Source of the DNA: Inquilinus limosus
GTDB lineage: Bacteria > Pseudomonadota > Alphaproteobacteria > DSM-16000 > Inquilinaceae
DNA: 64,000 nucleotides
Reading direction: 5' to 3'
NCBI RefSeq assembly: GCF_002195995.1
Contig: NZ_NHON01000021.1
Location: forward strand, 30,569 to 94,568
Positions 1 to 8,150 of this stretch are shown piece by piece. The notes below the pieces were generated by a model. That model saw nothing but the letters and a program-made list of their open reading frames with translations. It ran no database searches and was not told the origin of the DNA. A program made the position numbers and the translations under genes. Numbering within the stretch: position 1 is the stretch's first letter; each line of letters starts with the position of its first letter.

Positions 1-865
1 TGCGGCCGTCGCCATTCTCGAAATAGATCATCCGGTCGCCCAGCGCCTCCTGCAGCGCCGGGTTGCGGATCATCAGATGCGATCCCTTGGTGCCCTGGAC
101 CCGGCGCCGGTTGCTGGCCGGACCGATGGCACCGCCGACGACGTCGACCCAGGCGCCGGTGGCGTTGACCACCACCCGCGGCGCGATCCGCCCGCTGGCG
201 CCGGTGATCCGATCGCGCCAGGCCAAGCCGTCGCCGTCGCGGCCGGTGATCTCGGTGTAGGAGAAGGCGCGGCCGCCGGTCTCGGCCTCGGTGTCCAGCA
301 CCAGCTCGATGCCCAGCCGCTCCGGCTGGGTGACGCGGGCGTCGTAGTACAGCACGCCGGCCACCGCCCGCCGGGTGATCCCCTTCGCCAGGCGCTGCAG
401 CTTCGCCCGGCCGATGCCGCGGTGGCGCGGCATGGTGCGGCTGCGCCAGGACAGGAGATCGTAGAGCGCGAGGCCGGTGCGGATCATCAGCCCGGGCCGC
501 GCCTGCGGCCGCTCGGCGATGCCGAGGAAGGCGCCGATCGTCGCCAGCGTGCCGCGGACCCGCGCCGTCACCGGCACCAGGGTCGGCAGCGGCGAGACGT
601 AATGCGGCGCGTTGCGCAGCAGCCGGTCGCGCTCCTGCAGCGACTGGCGGACCAGCCGGAACTCGCCGTTCTCGAGATAGCGCAGGCCGCCATGCACCAT
701 GCGGGACAGGGCGGCGCTGGCGCCGGAGCAGAAATCATCGCGCTCGACCAGCACCACGTCGATGCCTTGCAGCGCCAGCTCGCGAAAGGTGCTGATGCCG
801 TTGATGCCGCCGCCGATCACCAGGACCTCGGCCCGCTCGGGGATGGACGAGCCATTGCCGGTCAT
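1..865 (-). CDS. FAD-dependent glycerol-3-phosphate dehydrogenase family protein (GlpD/EryB-like), C-terminus outside window
   Basis: The gene reads leftwards from an ATG at 865 and leaves the window, so about 288 N-terminal residues are visible. A Rossmann FAD-binding loop (IGGGINGIS, about residues 18-26) is followed by the GlpD-type block SRMVHGGLRYLENGEFRLV (about 54-72). Family members oxidise polyol phosphates such as glycerol 3-phosphate or erythritol phosphate at the membrane and pass electrons to quinone. The GASAALSR stretch differs from the usual GTSSRSSK of housekeeping GlpD, which favours a polyol-catabolic version such as EryB. It lies downstream of, and in line with, the sugar ABC operon at 1.1-6.7 kb, although a 268-bp repeat-bearing gap separates them. 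The substrate is inferred; the family is secure. Confidence 0.85.
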   Translation of the reverse strand, partial: MTGNGSSIPERAEVLVIGGGINGISTFRELALQGIDVVLVERDDFCSGASAALSRMVHGGLRYLENGEFRLVRQSLQERDRLLRNAPHYVSPLPTLVPVTARVRGTLATIGAFLGIAERPQARPGLMIRTGLALYDLLSWRSRTMPRHRGIGRAKLQRLAKGITRRAVAGVLYYDARVTQPERLGIELVLDTEAETGGRAFSYTEITGRDGDGLAWRDRITGASGRIAPRVVVNATGAWVDVVGGAIGPASNRRRVQGTKGSHLMIRNPALQEALGDRMIYFENGDGR

Positions 866-920
866 CGTGTCGTGTCCTGCGGGAAGGCGAGCAACGGCAT
901 CGGCCGACAATAAAGTGAGT

Positions 921-1086
921 CCCCCCTCCCCTCGCGGGAGGGGGCTAGGGGGAGGGGGTTTTCGACGTCAGAGCCGGCCCGGACTGTCGCAAATCGGCGC
1001 CGACGCCGAATCGGGTGCCCTGCCCATTCGCGCGCGGACGCGCGCAGACCCCTCCCCCTGCCCCCCTCCCGCAAGGGGAGGGGGGA
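921..1086. repeat. Inverted pair of GC-rich repeat units
   Basis: Two copies of a ~38-bp C/G-only-rich unit, at 921-959 and 1049-1086, lie in opposite orientation around ~90 bp. Each unit itself carries a small palindrome (CTCCCGCAAGGGGAG type). A third copy is at 29849-29887. The 16-mer GCGCGGACGCGCGCAG beside the second copy (1032-1047) recurs at 29039-29054. The whole 866-1133 gap holds nothing else; the unit looks like a dispersed extragenic palindrome (REP-like) and could also act as a strong terminator. Confidence 0.75.
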
Positions 1087-1133
1087 CTTAGAAGGGGCGA
1101 TATGTGAGTCGGACGACATTCCCGAACCCAGAC

Positions 1134-2120
1134 CTACGCCGCCGCCGCGACCGGGCCGAGATGGGCGGCGATGGCGCGGTCGATCGCCGCCAGCTCGTCC
1201 GCCGCCAGCCGCAGTTCGCCCGCCCGCGCATTCGCCCGGGCCTGGTCGGCGTTGCGGGCGCCGCAGAGCGCGAAGGTGATGCCGGGCTGCGCCAGGGTCC
1301 AGGCGATCACCACATCGGCGACCTCCACCCCATGGTCGCGGGCGATGCCGCCGAGATCGGCGGCGAAGGCGGCCACCAGCCGCCGGTTCTCGACCGAGAA
1401 GCGCGGATTGGTGCGGCGCAGGTCGTCACCATCGAAGCTCCGCTCCGGCCCGATCCGGCCGGTCAGGAGGCCCAGCGCCAGGCTGGAATAGCTGATCACG
1501 GCGATGCCGGCGTCGCGGCAGGGCGGGATCAGCGTCTGCTCCAGCCCGCGGTCGAGCATGTTGTAGGCCTCCTGCACGCAATCGACCGGGCCGGCGGCGC
1601 GGTAGGCGGCGAGATCCTCGACGCTGGCGTTGCTGATGCCGATCGCGCGCGCCTTGCCCTCGGCCTTCAGCGCCAGCAGCGCCTCCATGGTCTCGGCGAT
1701 CGGGGTGGTCGGGTCCTGCCAATGGGTGATCAGCACGTCGACATGGTCGGTGCGCAGGCGGCGCAGGCTGGCCTCCAGCTCCGCCCGCACCGACTCCGCG
1801 CCGAGATAGCGGTGGATGGTCTTGTCATCCTGGCCGACGAAGGGCCGGCCCTTGTCGGTGTCCCAGACCAGGCCGCATTTGGTCACCAGCACCACCTCGT
1901 CGCGCCGGCCCTCGATCGCCCGGCCGACCAGCTGCTCGGCCCGGCCGAGGCCATAGGCCGGGGCGGTGTCGACCAGGGTGACGCCGGCGTCCAGCGCGGC
2001 GCGGATCGCCGCCACCGAGGCGTCGTCGTCGCCGCCGCCCCACAGCCAGCCGCCCATGGCCCAGGTGCCGAGCCCCACCGCGCTGGCGGGGATCCCCCCG
2101 ATCTCACGCTGCATCTGCAT
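1134..2120 (-). CDS. Aldo/keto reductase
   Basis: A 328-residue cytoplasmic NADPH-dependent oxidoreductase of the AKR superfamily. The catalytic tetrad is visible: Asp51 and Tyr56 in VDTAPAYG, Lys81 in LVTKCG and His133 in LITHWQDP. The length is typical of the family. Its ATG at 2120 lies inside the end of the upstream regulator gene (17-bp overlap), so the two are very probably co-transcribed and translationally coupled. In an operon with a sugar ABC transporter and a GlpD-like flavoprotein, the likely role is oxidation or reduction of a sugar or polyol carbonyl. The exact substrate cannot be read from sequence. Confidence 0.9.
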   Translation of the reverse strand: MQMQREIGGIPASAVGLGTWAMGGWLWGGGDDDASVAAIRAALDAGVTLVDTAPAYGLGRAEQLVGRAIEGRRDEVVLVTKCGLVWDTDKGRPFVGQDDKTIHRYLGAESVRAELEASLRRLRTDHVDVLITHWQDPTTPIAETMEALLALKAEGKARAIGISNASVEDLAAYRAAGPVDCVQEAYNMLDRGLEQTLIPPCRDAGIAVISYSSLALGLLTGRIGPERSFDGDDLRRTNPRFSVENRRLVAAFAADLGGIARDHGVEVADVVIAWTLAQPGITFALCGARNADQARANARAGELRLAADELAAIDRAIAAHLGPVAAAA

Positions 2121-3084
2121 CCTTGCCCTCCAGCCTTTCGACGACCCCGCGGGCCGTCCGGTCGTCCGTGATCAGATGGCCCGGCACGCCGCCGCGCAGC
2201 ACCGCGGCGATGGCCTCGACCTTGCGGGCGCCCGAGGCGACCGCGATGCGCCGCGGGATCCCGGCCAGCTCGTCCAGCGTCAGCGCCACCAGCCGGCGGT
2301 TCGACGGGTGGTCGCAGGGCCTGCCGCCATGGTCGAGCAGATGGGCCAGCAGCTCCGCCTCCGCCCCGACGCGCTCGATGGCGCCGCGGTCGGCGGTGTC
2401 GGACAGGGTCAGGTAGGTGGCGTGCTCGTCGCGCACCGAGCCGATGCCGAACAGGGCGACATCGGCGGCGCGCGCCATGTCGAGCACGCCGCGGATGGTC
2501 GACACCGACAGCAGCGCCGCCCGCTCCGCCTCGTTCGCCGCGAAGATCGGGGCATGCAGCTGGTAGGCCTTGCCGCCCAGCTTCTCCGCCAGGGCGACGG
2601 CGACATGGTTGACGTCGGTGCGGAACTTGCCCTGGACCCCGCCGGTGGCCGGCACCACGCGGACGTCATAGGCCCGCGGCGGGGCCAGCGCCTCGATCAT
2701 GGCGCAGAGGGCGACGCCGCCGGAGACGGCGATGGTCATGCCGTCGGCCAGGCCTTCCAGCAGCGTGGTCGCCGCCGCCTCGGCCGCCGCCTTCAGCACG
2801 ATCGCCGGGTCGGTCGAGACCGCGGGCACCGCTACGGCCGAGTCCAGGCCGCCGAGGCGCTTCAGCGCCGCCGACAGCCCCTCCTCCGCATCGAAGGGCG
2901 AGCGGATGCGGATATCGACCAGCCCGCGCTCATGCCCCTCGCGGATCATGCGGTTGACGGTGGCGGGGGAGATGCCGATCTCGGCCGCGATCTCGGCCTG
3001 GGAGCGGTGCTCCTGGTAGAACATGACGAGGACGCGATGGATGTTTCGCAGTCTCTCGGATTCGCTGTAGAGCGGGCGCGGCAT
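2104..3084 (-). CDS. SorC/DeoR-family sugar-binding transcriptional regulator
   Basis: A 326-residue regulator. Residues about 28-50 form the N-terminal helix-turn-helix (SQAEIAAEIGISPATVNRMI), and residues ~60-320 form the SorC-type effector domain, which resembles a sugar-phosphate isomerase fold and senses phosphorylated sugars in characterised members (SorC, LsrR, EryD). The ATG at 3084 is chosen because it starts just before the conserved helix; the open frame continues upstream only as a shadow of the permease gene. It sits between permease and aldo/keto reductase in one operon, so it is the natural candidate to control that operon, perhaps through the palindrome at 6764-6793. Confidence 0.88.
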   Translation of the reverse strand: MPRPLYSESERLRNIHRVLVMFYQEHRSQAEIAAEIGISPATVNRMIREGHERGLVDIRIRSPFDAEEGLSAALKRLGGLDSAVAVPAVSTDPAIVLKAAAEAAATTLLEGLADGMTIAVSGGVALCAMIEALAPPRAYDVRVVPATGGVQGKFRTDVNHVAVALAEKLGGKAYQLHAPIFAANEAERAALLSVSTIRGVLDMARAADVALFGIGSVRDEHATYLTLSDTADRGAIERVGAEAELLAHLLDHGGRPCDHPSNRRLVALTLDELAGIPRRIAVASGARKVEAIAAVLRGGVPGHLITDDRTARGVVERLEGKDADAA

Positions 3085-3089
3085 CGGTC

Positions 3090-4061
3090 TCAGCCTCGGG
3101 CCTTGTGCGTGTTGAGCAGGTGATCGATCGTCACCGCCACCAGCAGGATGGCGCCGCGGATGATGTCCTGCCAGTACACCGGCACGTTGAGCAGGATCAG
3201 CGACGACGTGACCAGCGACAGCAGGGCCGCCCCCAGCACCGCGCCGGCGATGGTGCCGGACCCGCCGTTCAGGCTGGCCCCGCCGATCACCGCGGCGGCG
3301 ATGACGCTGAGCTCCATGCCCACGCCGAATTGCGGGGTGGCCGCGCCGAACCGGGCCATGTAGATCACGCCCGCGACGCCGGCCAGCGTGCTGCACAAGG
3401 TGGCGCAGATGATCTTGGTGCGCTTGGTGTCGATGCCGGAGAAGCGGGCCGCCTTCTCGTTGCTGCCGGTGTAGTAGACCCGCCGGAACAGCACTGATTT
3501 GCGCAGCAGCACGTCGAACACGGCGATCAGCGCCAGGAAGATCAGGATCACGAAAGGCAGGCCGCCGAGACTGCCCTGGCCGACGAATTTGAATTCCTTC
3601 GGCAGCGAGAACAGCGACTGCGGCGTGCCCTGGGTCAGGAGCAGGCTGAGGCCGCGGGTGATCACCATGAAGGCCAGCGACACGATGAAGAAGTGCAGCC
3701 CGATGCGGGTGACGCACAGCCCCATCAGGAAGCCGATGGCGCCGCAGCACGCGACCGCGATCAGGCTGGCCGACCAGGGGTCCAACCCGGCCAGGAACAG
3801 CGTGCCGCCGATCACCATCGACAGGCAGACCACCGACCCGACCGACAGGTCGATGCCGCCGACGATCAGGAGGATGGTCATGCCGATGACCACGATCCCC
3901 TCGATCGAGAAGGACAAGAGGATCGCCCGCATGTTGGCGAGGGTCAGGAAATAGGGCGAGGCGAAGCTCATCGCCACGAACAGCAGGGCGATGATGGCCA
4001 GCAGGCCGAATTCGCGGACCCGGACGACGCGCATCATCGGCGTCACGGCGGCCATGCTCAT
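3090..4061 (-). CDS. Sugar ABC transporter permease (RbsC-like)
   Basis: A 323-residue inner-membrane protein with about eight to ten hydrophobic segments and the RbsC/XylH-type block VGGIDLSVGSVV near residues 67-78, typical of permeases for ribose, xylose and polyols. It would form the translocation pore with the ATPase encoded directly upstream. Its ATG overlaps the ATPase stop by 4 bp (ATGA at 4058-4061), with a good GGGAGA ribosome site ahead. It ends 6 bp before the regulator start. Confidence 0.92.
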   Translation of the reverse strand: MSMAAVTPMMRVVRVREFGLLAIIALLFVAMSFASPYFLTLANMRAILLSFSIEGIVVIGMTILLIVGGIDLSVGSVVCLSMVIGGTLFLAGLDPWSASLIAVACCGAIGFLMGLCVTRIGLHFFIVSLAFMVITRGLSLLLTQGTPQSLFSLPKEFKFVGQGSLGGLPFVILIFLALIAVFDVLLRKSVLFRRVYYTGSNEKAARFSGIDTKRTKIICATLCSTLAGVAGVIYMARFGAATPQFGVGMELSVIAAAVIGGASLNGGSGTIAGAVLGAALLSLVTSSLILLNVPVYWQDIIRGAILLVAVTIDHLLNTHKARG

Positions 4062-5617
4062 CTGATGTCTCCCATGGCGGCACGGCGCGGCGCGCCCTGC
4101 TGGTGGTCCTGGGCCCCGAGGCCCGAGGCGAGGTGCATGATCGCCTCCTCGGTCATCTCGCCAGGCCCGAGCTCGCCGGCCAGGCGGCCCTCATGCAGGA
4201 CCAGGATGCGGTCGCTGATGCCGATCAGCTCCGGCAGCTCGGACGAGATGGCGACGATGCCGGCGCCCTGGTCGGCGAGCTCGCGCAGGATGGCGTAGAT
4301 CTGCGCCTTGGCGCCGATGTCGACGCCGCGCGTCGGCTCGTCGACGAACAGCACGCGGGGGTTGACCGCCAGCAGCCGGGCCAGCGCCACCTTCTGCTGG
4401 TTGCCGCCGCTGAGCGTCGCCACCGGCTGCTGGACATTGGCGCAGCGGATGCCCAGGCGCTGGCGCATATCCTCGGCCAGCGCCGCCTCGCGCCGGCGGC
4501 TGACCATGACCCGGCCCGACACCTGCCGCAGGTCGAGCGACGAGATGGTCTGGGCGATCGGCAGATCGAGGAAGACGCCGTTGCCCTTGCGGTCCTCGCT
4601 GAGATAGGCCAGCCCCTGGCGCACCGCGGCGGGGTAGTCGTCCGCCGGCACCTCGGCCCCGTCGCACATGACCCGGCCGGACGCGCGCCGGACCAGGCCG
4701 CAGATCGCCTGCACCGTCTCGGTGCGGCCGGAGCCGATCAGCCCGCCGAGGCCGACGATCTCGCCGGGCCGGACCTCGAAGCCGATATCGCGGACGATGC
4801 CGCCGTTCGACAGGCCCTCGACCTGCAGCAGCGGGGCCGCGGCGGCCGGGCCGCGGCGCGGTGGGTACAGGTCCAGGAGCGGCCGGCCGACCATCTTCGC
4901 CGCCACCTGCTCCGGCGTCGTCGCCGCGGCCGGCAGCGTCTCGACATAGGCGCCGTCGCGGAACACGGTGATGCGGTCGGCGATGGCGAAGATCTCCGCC
5001 ATCCGGTGGCTGATATAGATGATGCCGATGCCGCGCGCCTGGAGGCCGCGGATGATGGCGAACAGCGCCTCGGCCTCCGCCTCGGTCAGCGCCGCCGTCG
5101 GCTCGTCCAGGATCAGCACCCGGCAGTTCAGGGTCAGGGCCTTGGCGATCTCGACGATCTGCTGGCTGGCGATCGGCAGCTCGCCGGCCCGCACGTCGAC
5201 CGGCACCGGATGCAGGCTGGCCAGCACCGCCTCGGCCCGGCGCTTCAGGTCGCGCGTGTCCATCCACAGGCCGCGCCGGAGGCCGCGGCGGCGGTTGGTC
5301 TCGGCCATGAAGATGTTCTCGGCCACCGTGGCGTCGGGGCACAGCGCGATCTCCTGATGCACCAGCCCGATGCCCAGCGCCTGGGCCGCGGCCGGGCTGG
5401 GGATCCGCACCGGCCTGCCGTCCAGGCTGACCGTGCCCCGGTCCGGCTGGTGCACGCCGCCCAGCACGTTCATCAGCGTCGACTTGCCGGCGCCGTTCTC
5501 GCCCATCAGGGCGTGCACCTCGCCGGCCTGCAGCTCGAACCGCACGCCGGACAGCGCGCGGACCGGGCCGAAGCTCTTGGCGATGTCATGGACGGTGAGG
5601 AGCGGCGGAGCGGTCAC
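4058..5617 (-). CDS. Sugar ABC transporter ATP-binding protein, two ABC domains (RbsA/MglA-like)
   Basis: A 519-residue cytoplasmic ATPase with two fused nucleotide-binding domains, the usual layout for CUT2 sugar importers. The first domain has Walker A GENGAGKST (39-47) and a degenerate signature around ASQQIVEIAKAL; the second has a degenerate Walker A (GSGRTE) and a full LSGGNQQK signature. This asymmetry is normal for RbsA-type proteins. The start is GTG at 5617, supported by an AGGAAGG site nine bases upstream. It drives import together with the permease and the binding protein in the same operon. Confidence 0.93.
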   Translation of the reverse strand: MTAPPLLTVHDIAKSFGPVRALSGVRFELQAGEVHALMGENGAGKSTLMNVLGGVHQPDRGTVSLDGRPVRIPSPAAAQALGIGLVHQEIALCPDATVAENIFMAETNRRRGLRRGLWMDTRDLKRRAEAVLASLHPVPVDVRAGELPIASQQIVEIAKALTLNCRVLILDEPTAALTEAEAEALFAIIRGLQARGIGIIYISHRMAEIFAIADRITVFRDGAYVETLPAAATTPEQVAAKMVGRPLLDLYPPRRGPAAAAPLLQVEGLSNGGIVRDIGFEVRPGEIVGLGGLIGSGRTETVQAICGLVRRASGRVMCDGAEVPADDYPAAVRQGLAYLSEDRKGNGVFLDLPIAQTISSLDLRQVSGRVMVSRRREAALAEDMRQRLGIRCANVQQPVATLSGGNQQKVALARLLAVNPRVLFVDEPTRGVDIGAKAQIYAILRELADQGAGIVAISSELPELIGISDRILVLHEGRLAGELGPGEMTEEAIMHLASGLGAQDHQQGAPRRAAMGDIR

Positions 5618-5683
5618 GTCGACGGCCTTCCTGGGGTCGCGGAGGCCGGCCGGGACGGTCCCGGCCGGCGGTCGGATCGGCGC

Positions 5684-6721
5684 TTACTCGTCGATGCCCT
5701 TGGTGCCGCGGCGCTTCAGGTACTTGTCCCAGTAGAAGTCGTCGGCATTGGAAGCCGTGACCACGGCATAGCCATTGTCGATGAACGGGATCACCATCGG
5801 GTTCTTGCCGGCGCTCTTGGCGTCGTTCATCGGGTCGATCAGGTCGGGATGGGCGGCCAAGTACAGCGCCATGAAGCCCATATAGCCCTGCATGCCCTGG
5901 TTCGGGTTGACCGAGCCGAAGACCTGGCCGGCCTTGATCATGTCGAGAATCTTGGCGTTCACGTCGGCGGTCATGACCTTGATCTTGCCGCCGAGCTCGA
6001 CGCTGGCCTGGGCGGCGCCGAGGGCGGAGTTCGCCTCCGGCATGAACAGCGCGCCGAGATTGGGGTTGGCCTGGGCCATCGACAGCACGGCCTGGTAGGC
6101 CTTGTTCGGGTCCTGGTTCGAGGCGGCGCGGGCGACCAGCTTCATGTCCGGCCACTTCTCCTCCATCCGCTTGATGAAGGCGGCGACGCGGCGGTCATGG
6201 TTGTCCTGGCCGGGATTCTCCAGCACGCCGTATTCGCCCTTGCCGCCCATCGCCTCGGCCACCGCGTCGGCGGCGCCCCTGCCCTCGAGGTCGTTGTTCG
6301 AGGTGATGAAGGCGGTGCGGTTCGAGTTCGGCGAGTCCGCGGCGAAGGTGACGATCGCGGTGCCCTGCTCGATGGCGCGGTTGATCGGCTCGATGAACGG
6401 GTCGGAATTCATCGGATGCACCAGGATGCCCTTGGGCTGGCGGGCCAGGATCTGGTCGAAGCTGGCGATCTGCTTGGTGACGTCGTAGTCGGGCGTGCCG
6501 GTGTAGATGGTCTCGCAGCCCATCTGCTTGCCGGCCTGCTTGAACATCTCATAGACCGGGAACCAGTACTCGACGCCCGAGACCATCACATTCATGGCGT
6601 AGAGCTCGCCCGGGGCGCAGCGGAACGGCTCCGCGGCATTCGCCGGGGCCACCGCAGCGCCGGACAGGGCCATCGCCAGGGCGGCGCCCGCCAGGAATCG
6701 TGCACGAAGTGTCGTCATCAT
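5684..6721 (-). CDS. Sugar ABC transporter periplasmic binding protein
   Basis: A 345-residue exported protein. Residues 1-29 form a Sec signal peptide ending in ANAA. The mature part shows the type-1 periplasmic binding fold (Peripla_BP_4): TPDYDVTKQIASFDQIL, then GILVHPMNSD and ITSNNDLEGR. It delivers a sugar or polyol to the RbsA/RbsC-type transporter encoded downstream. ATG ATG at 6721/6718 follow a GGGAGGATGA site, so either may be the start. It is first in the operon; the palindromic element at 6764-6793 lies 43-72 bp upstream. Confidence 0.92.
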   Translation of the reverse strand: MMTTLRARFLAGAALAMALSGAAVAPANAAEPFRCAPGELYAMNVMVSGVEYWFPVYEMFKQAGKQMGCETIYTGTPDYDVTKQIASFDQILARQPKGILVHPMNSDPFIEPINRAIEQGTAIVTFAADSPNSNRTAFITSNNDLEGRGAADAVAEAMGGKGEYGVLENPGQDNHDRRVAAFIKRMEEKWPDMKLVARAASNQDPNKAYQAVLSMAQANPNLGALFMPEANSALGAAQASVELGGKIKVMTADVNAKILDMIKAGQVFGSVNPNQGMQGYMGFMALYLAAHPDLIDPMNDAKSAGKNPMVIPFIDNGYAVVTASNADDFYWDKYLKRRGTKGIDE

Positions 6722-6763
6722 TCATCCTCCCCTGATCCCGGCGGCGGCATCCGCGGCCGGTTG

Positions 6764-6793
6764 TTGATGTATATTTCAATGACTGAAATTTCT
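6764..6793. promoter_or_regulatory. Candidate operator upstream of the sugar ABC operon
   Basis: It contains the palindrome ATTTCAATGACTGAAAT (6773-6789; six-base arms matching perfectly) in an AT-rich patch just upstream of the binding-protein gene. A 30-bp stretch matches 25 of 30 positions with the reverse complement of 15302-15331, upstream of the large cytochrome protein gene. Position, symmetry and recurrence suggest a regulator binding site. The cognate regulator (SorC-type at 2104 or XRE-cupin at 15370) is not established. Confidence 0.55.
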
Positions 6794-6850
6794 TCCGTTC
6801 AATGAAGCGGGGTTCGCGGACGGCGTCAAGCGGTTTGTCGGCGGACAACG

Positions 6851-6880
6851 AAAAAGGGGCGCGCCGGATGGCCCGCCCCT
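6851..6880 (-). terminator. Intrinsic terminator on the minus strand
   Basis: Read on the minus strand, stem arms AGGGGCG (6880-6874) and CGCCCCT (6861-6855) are followed by a run of five T. It would stop leftward transcripts before they reach the sugar-operon promoter region. The nearest leftward gene to the right is the dehydrogenase at 8151, beyond an oppositely oriented gene. Confidence 0.5.
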
Positions 6881-6963
6881 GGTCGGTGGTCCATGACAGA
6901 CCGTCATCGCGGGCACCGCTGCCTCTCCCGCGAGGGGACCTTTTCAGAACATCCCATCCCTCG

Positions 6964-7060
6964 CCGTCATTGCGAGGAGGCGAAGCCGACGAAGCAATCC
7001 AGGGGCCGGTGCGAGTGGCCCTGGATTGCTTCGCTGCGCTCGCAATGACGGTGCTGGGAA
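6964..7060. repeat. Long dispersed palindrome, copy 1
   Basis: An imperfect inverted repeat whose outer arms contain TCATTGCGAG and CTCGCAATGA and whose inner arms contain GAAGCAATCCAGG and CCTGGATTGCTTC. A second copy in the opposite orientation is at 10639-10740, and homology extends into the flank (GTGCTGGGAAT versus GTTCTGGGAAT). Repeats built on GAAGCAATCC are common extragenic elements in alphaproteobacteria; no coding function is seen. Confidence 0.8.
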
Positions 7061-7117
7061 TTCTGAAAAAAGTCCCGCAGTCGGGAGAGGCAAATGGGAT
7101 GGCGCGCGGCCCGTTAA

Positions 7118-7133
7118 CGCAATGTTCATTGCG
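7118..7133. promoter_or_regulatory. Short inverted repeat before the uncharacterised gene
   Basis: CGCAATG-TT-CATTGCG, seven-base perfect arms, centred 28 bp before the ATG at 7154. It may be an operator or part of the promoter. The rest of the 432-bp gap 6722-7153 holds the candidate operator, the minus-strand terminator and the long palindrome; no gene is seen in it. Confidence 0.3.
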
Positions 7134-7153
7134 CAAGCGGTCCGTTCTCGTTC

Positions 7154-8032
7154 ATGATACGTTCCATGAAGGAGATCCCTGCCGATTTCGACCCTCAGGC
7201 CTATGGCCGCGGCTGCGCGCTGCAGCAATGCGAGATGCTGACGCGCCTGGCCGAGATCGGCATGCAGCTGGCCGAGACGGCCGGCGCCCGCGCCCTCGCT
7301 GCCCAGGACCCGGCGGCTCAGGCTTCGATGCCGGCCGAGGCCGCGGAGGCTCAGCCCCCGGCTGTGGCCGGGGACCCCGGTCTCGCCTTCGCCCGCTACG
7401 CCCATCTGGTGCGCCAGACCCTGGCCCAGCGCGCCCGCGCCGTGCAGGACCTGTGCGCCCGCGACGGCGGCCGTGACGACCGCCGCGCCCGCCACCGCGA
7501 ACAGGTCGAGACCCAGATCGACAGGCTGGTCTGGGGCGATGTCGAGAACCGCGGCCGCGCCGCCGCCCTCGACCTGCAGGTCGCCCAGGCCTTCGCCGGC
7601 CTCTATCGCGACCAGGAGGATCCGGTCGAGGACCGCCCGGTCGGCTCGGTCGTGGCCGGGCTGGTCTGCGGCCTCGGGCTGGCCGGGAAATGGAACCGCC
7701 TGGCGCCGCACCGCGTCAGCCGGCCGCGTCCGGGCCGGCCGGACGGCAGCCCGGAGGAGATCCGGGCCGAGCGCGCCCGCCGCCGCGCCGCGGTCGCCGC
7801 CTGGATCGAACAGGCCGTCGACGACCTCGCCGAACCTGCCGTGGCCGCCGACATCCGGGCCGGCCTGGCGGTCCGGATGCGGGAGCCCGATGTCGAAACG
7901 CTGCTCGACACCGAAAGCTTCGGCACCGCCGTGGTCCGCCTCTGCCGCTCCCTCGGCTTCGACATCGAGAACGACCTCGACATTCCGCTCGAGAATGATG
8001 ATGGTGCCGAGGCCCCGCCCGACAGCAGCTGA
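7154..8032 (+). CDS. Uncharacterised protein, related to the protein encoded at 29135-29773
   Basis: A 292-residue soluble protein without signal peptide or membrane segment. I do not recognise a named family. The middle (about 79-125) is rich in Arg and Gln and looks helical: FARYAHLVRQTLAQRARAV. The C-terminal block DVETLLDTESFGTAVVRLCR (about 250-269) aligns with LDAQMDTLSSEEFLQAVCRK of the protein at 29135, and the LVRQ segment also recurs there, so the two are probably diverged members of one family. Residues 190-215 are Pro/Arg-rich. No strong ribosome site precedes the ATG; Met5 at 7166 is an alternative start. The gene stands alone, flanked by repeats. Confidence 0.7.
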   Translation: MIRSMKEIPADFDPQAYGRGCALQQCEMLTRLAEIGMQLAETAGARALAAQDPAAQASMPAEAAEAQPPAVAGDPGLAFARYAHLVRQTLAQRARAVQDLCARDGGRDDRRARHREQVETQIDRLVWGDVENRGRAAALDLQVAQAFAGLYRDQEDPVEDRPVGSVVAGLVCGLGLAGKWNRLAPHRVSRPRPGRPDGSPEEIRAERARRRAAVAAWIEQAVDDLAEPAVAADIRAGLAVRMREPDVETLLDTESFGTAVVRLCRSLGFDIENDLDIPLENDDGAEAPPDSS

Positions 8033-8105
8033 ACGCCGGCGCCGGCGCCGGGCGACACGCCCCTCTTCGGCAGCCCAAGAACGGATCGCCGTCGCGAGCG
8101 CGTTA

Positions 8106-8127
8106 CCTCTCCCGCCAGCGGGAGAGG
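8106..8127. repeat. Perfect extragenic palindrome
   Basis: CCTCTCCCGC-CA-GCGGGAGAGG has ten-base perfect arms. It lies between the convergent ends of the uncharacterised gene and the dehydrogenase gene, so it may serve as a bidirectional terminator. Related CTCTCC...GGAGAG elements occur near 28517, 29057 and 29930. Confidence 0.6.
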
Positions 8128-8150
8128 CAAAATACGGCGTCCACCCCCCC

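Noticed and set aside
4103..6805. 900-codon plus-strand frame opposite the sugar ATPase and binding protein
   Set aside because: It is antisense to two confidently identified genes, with no domains or ribosome site.
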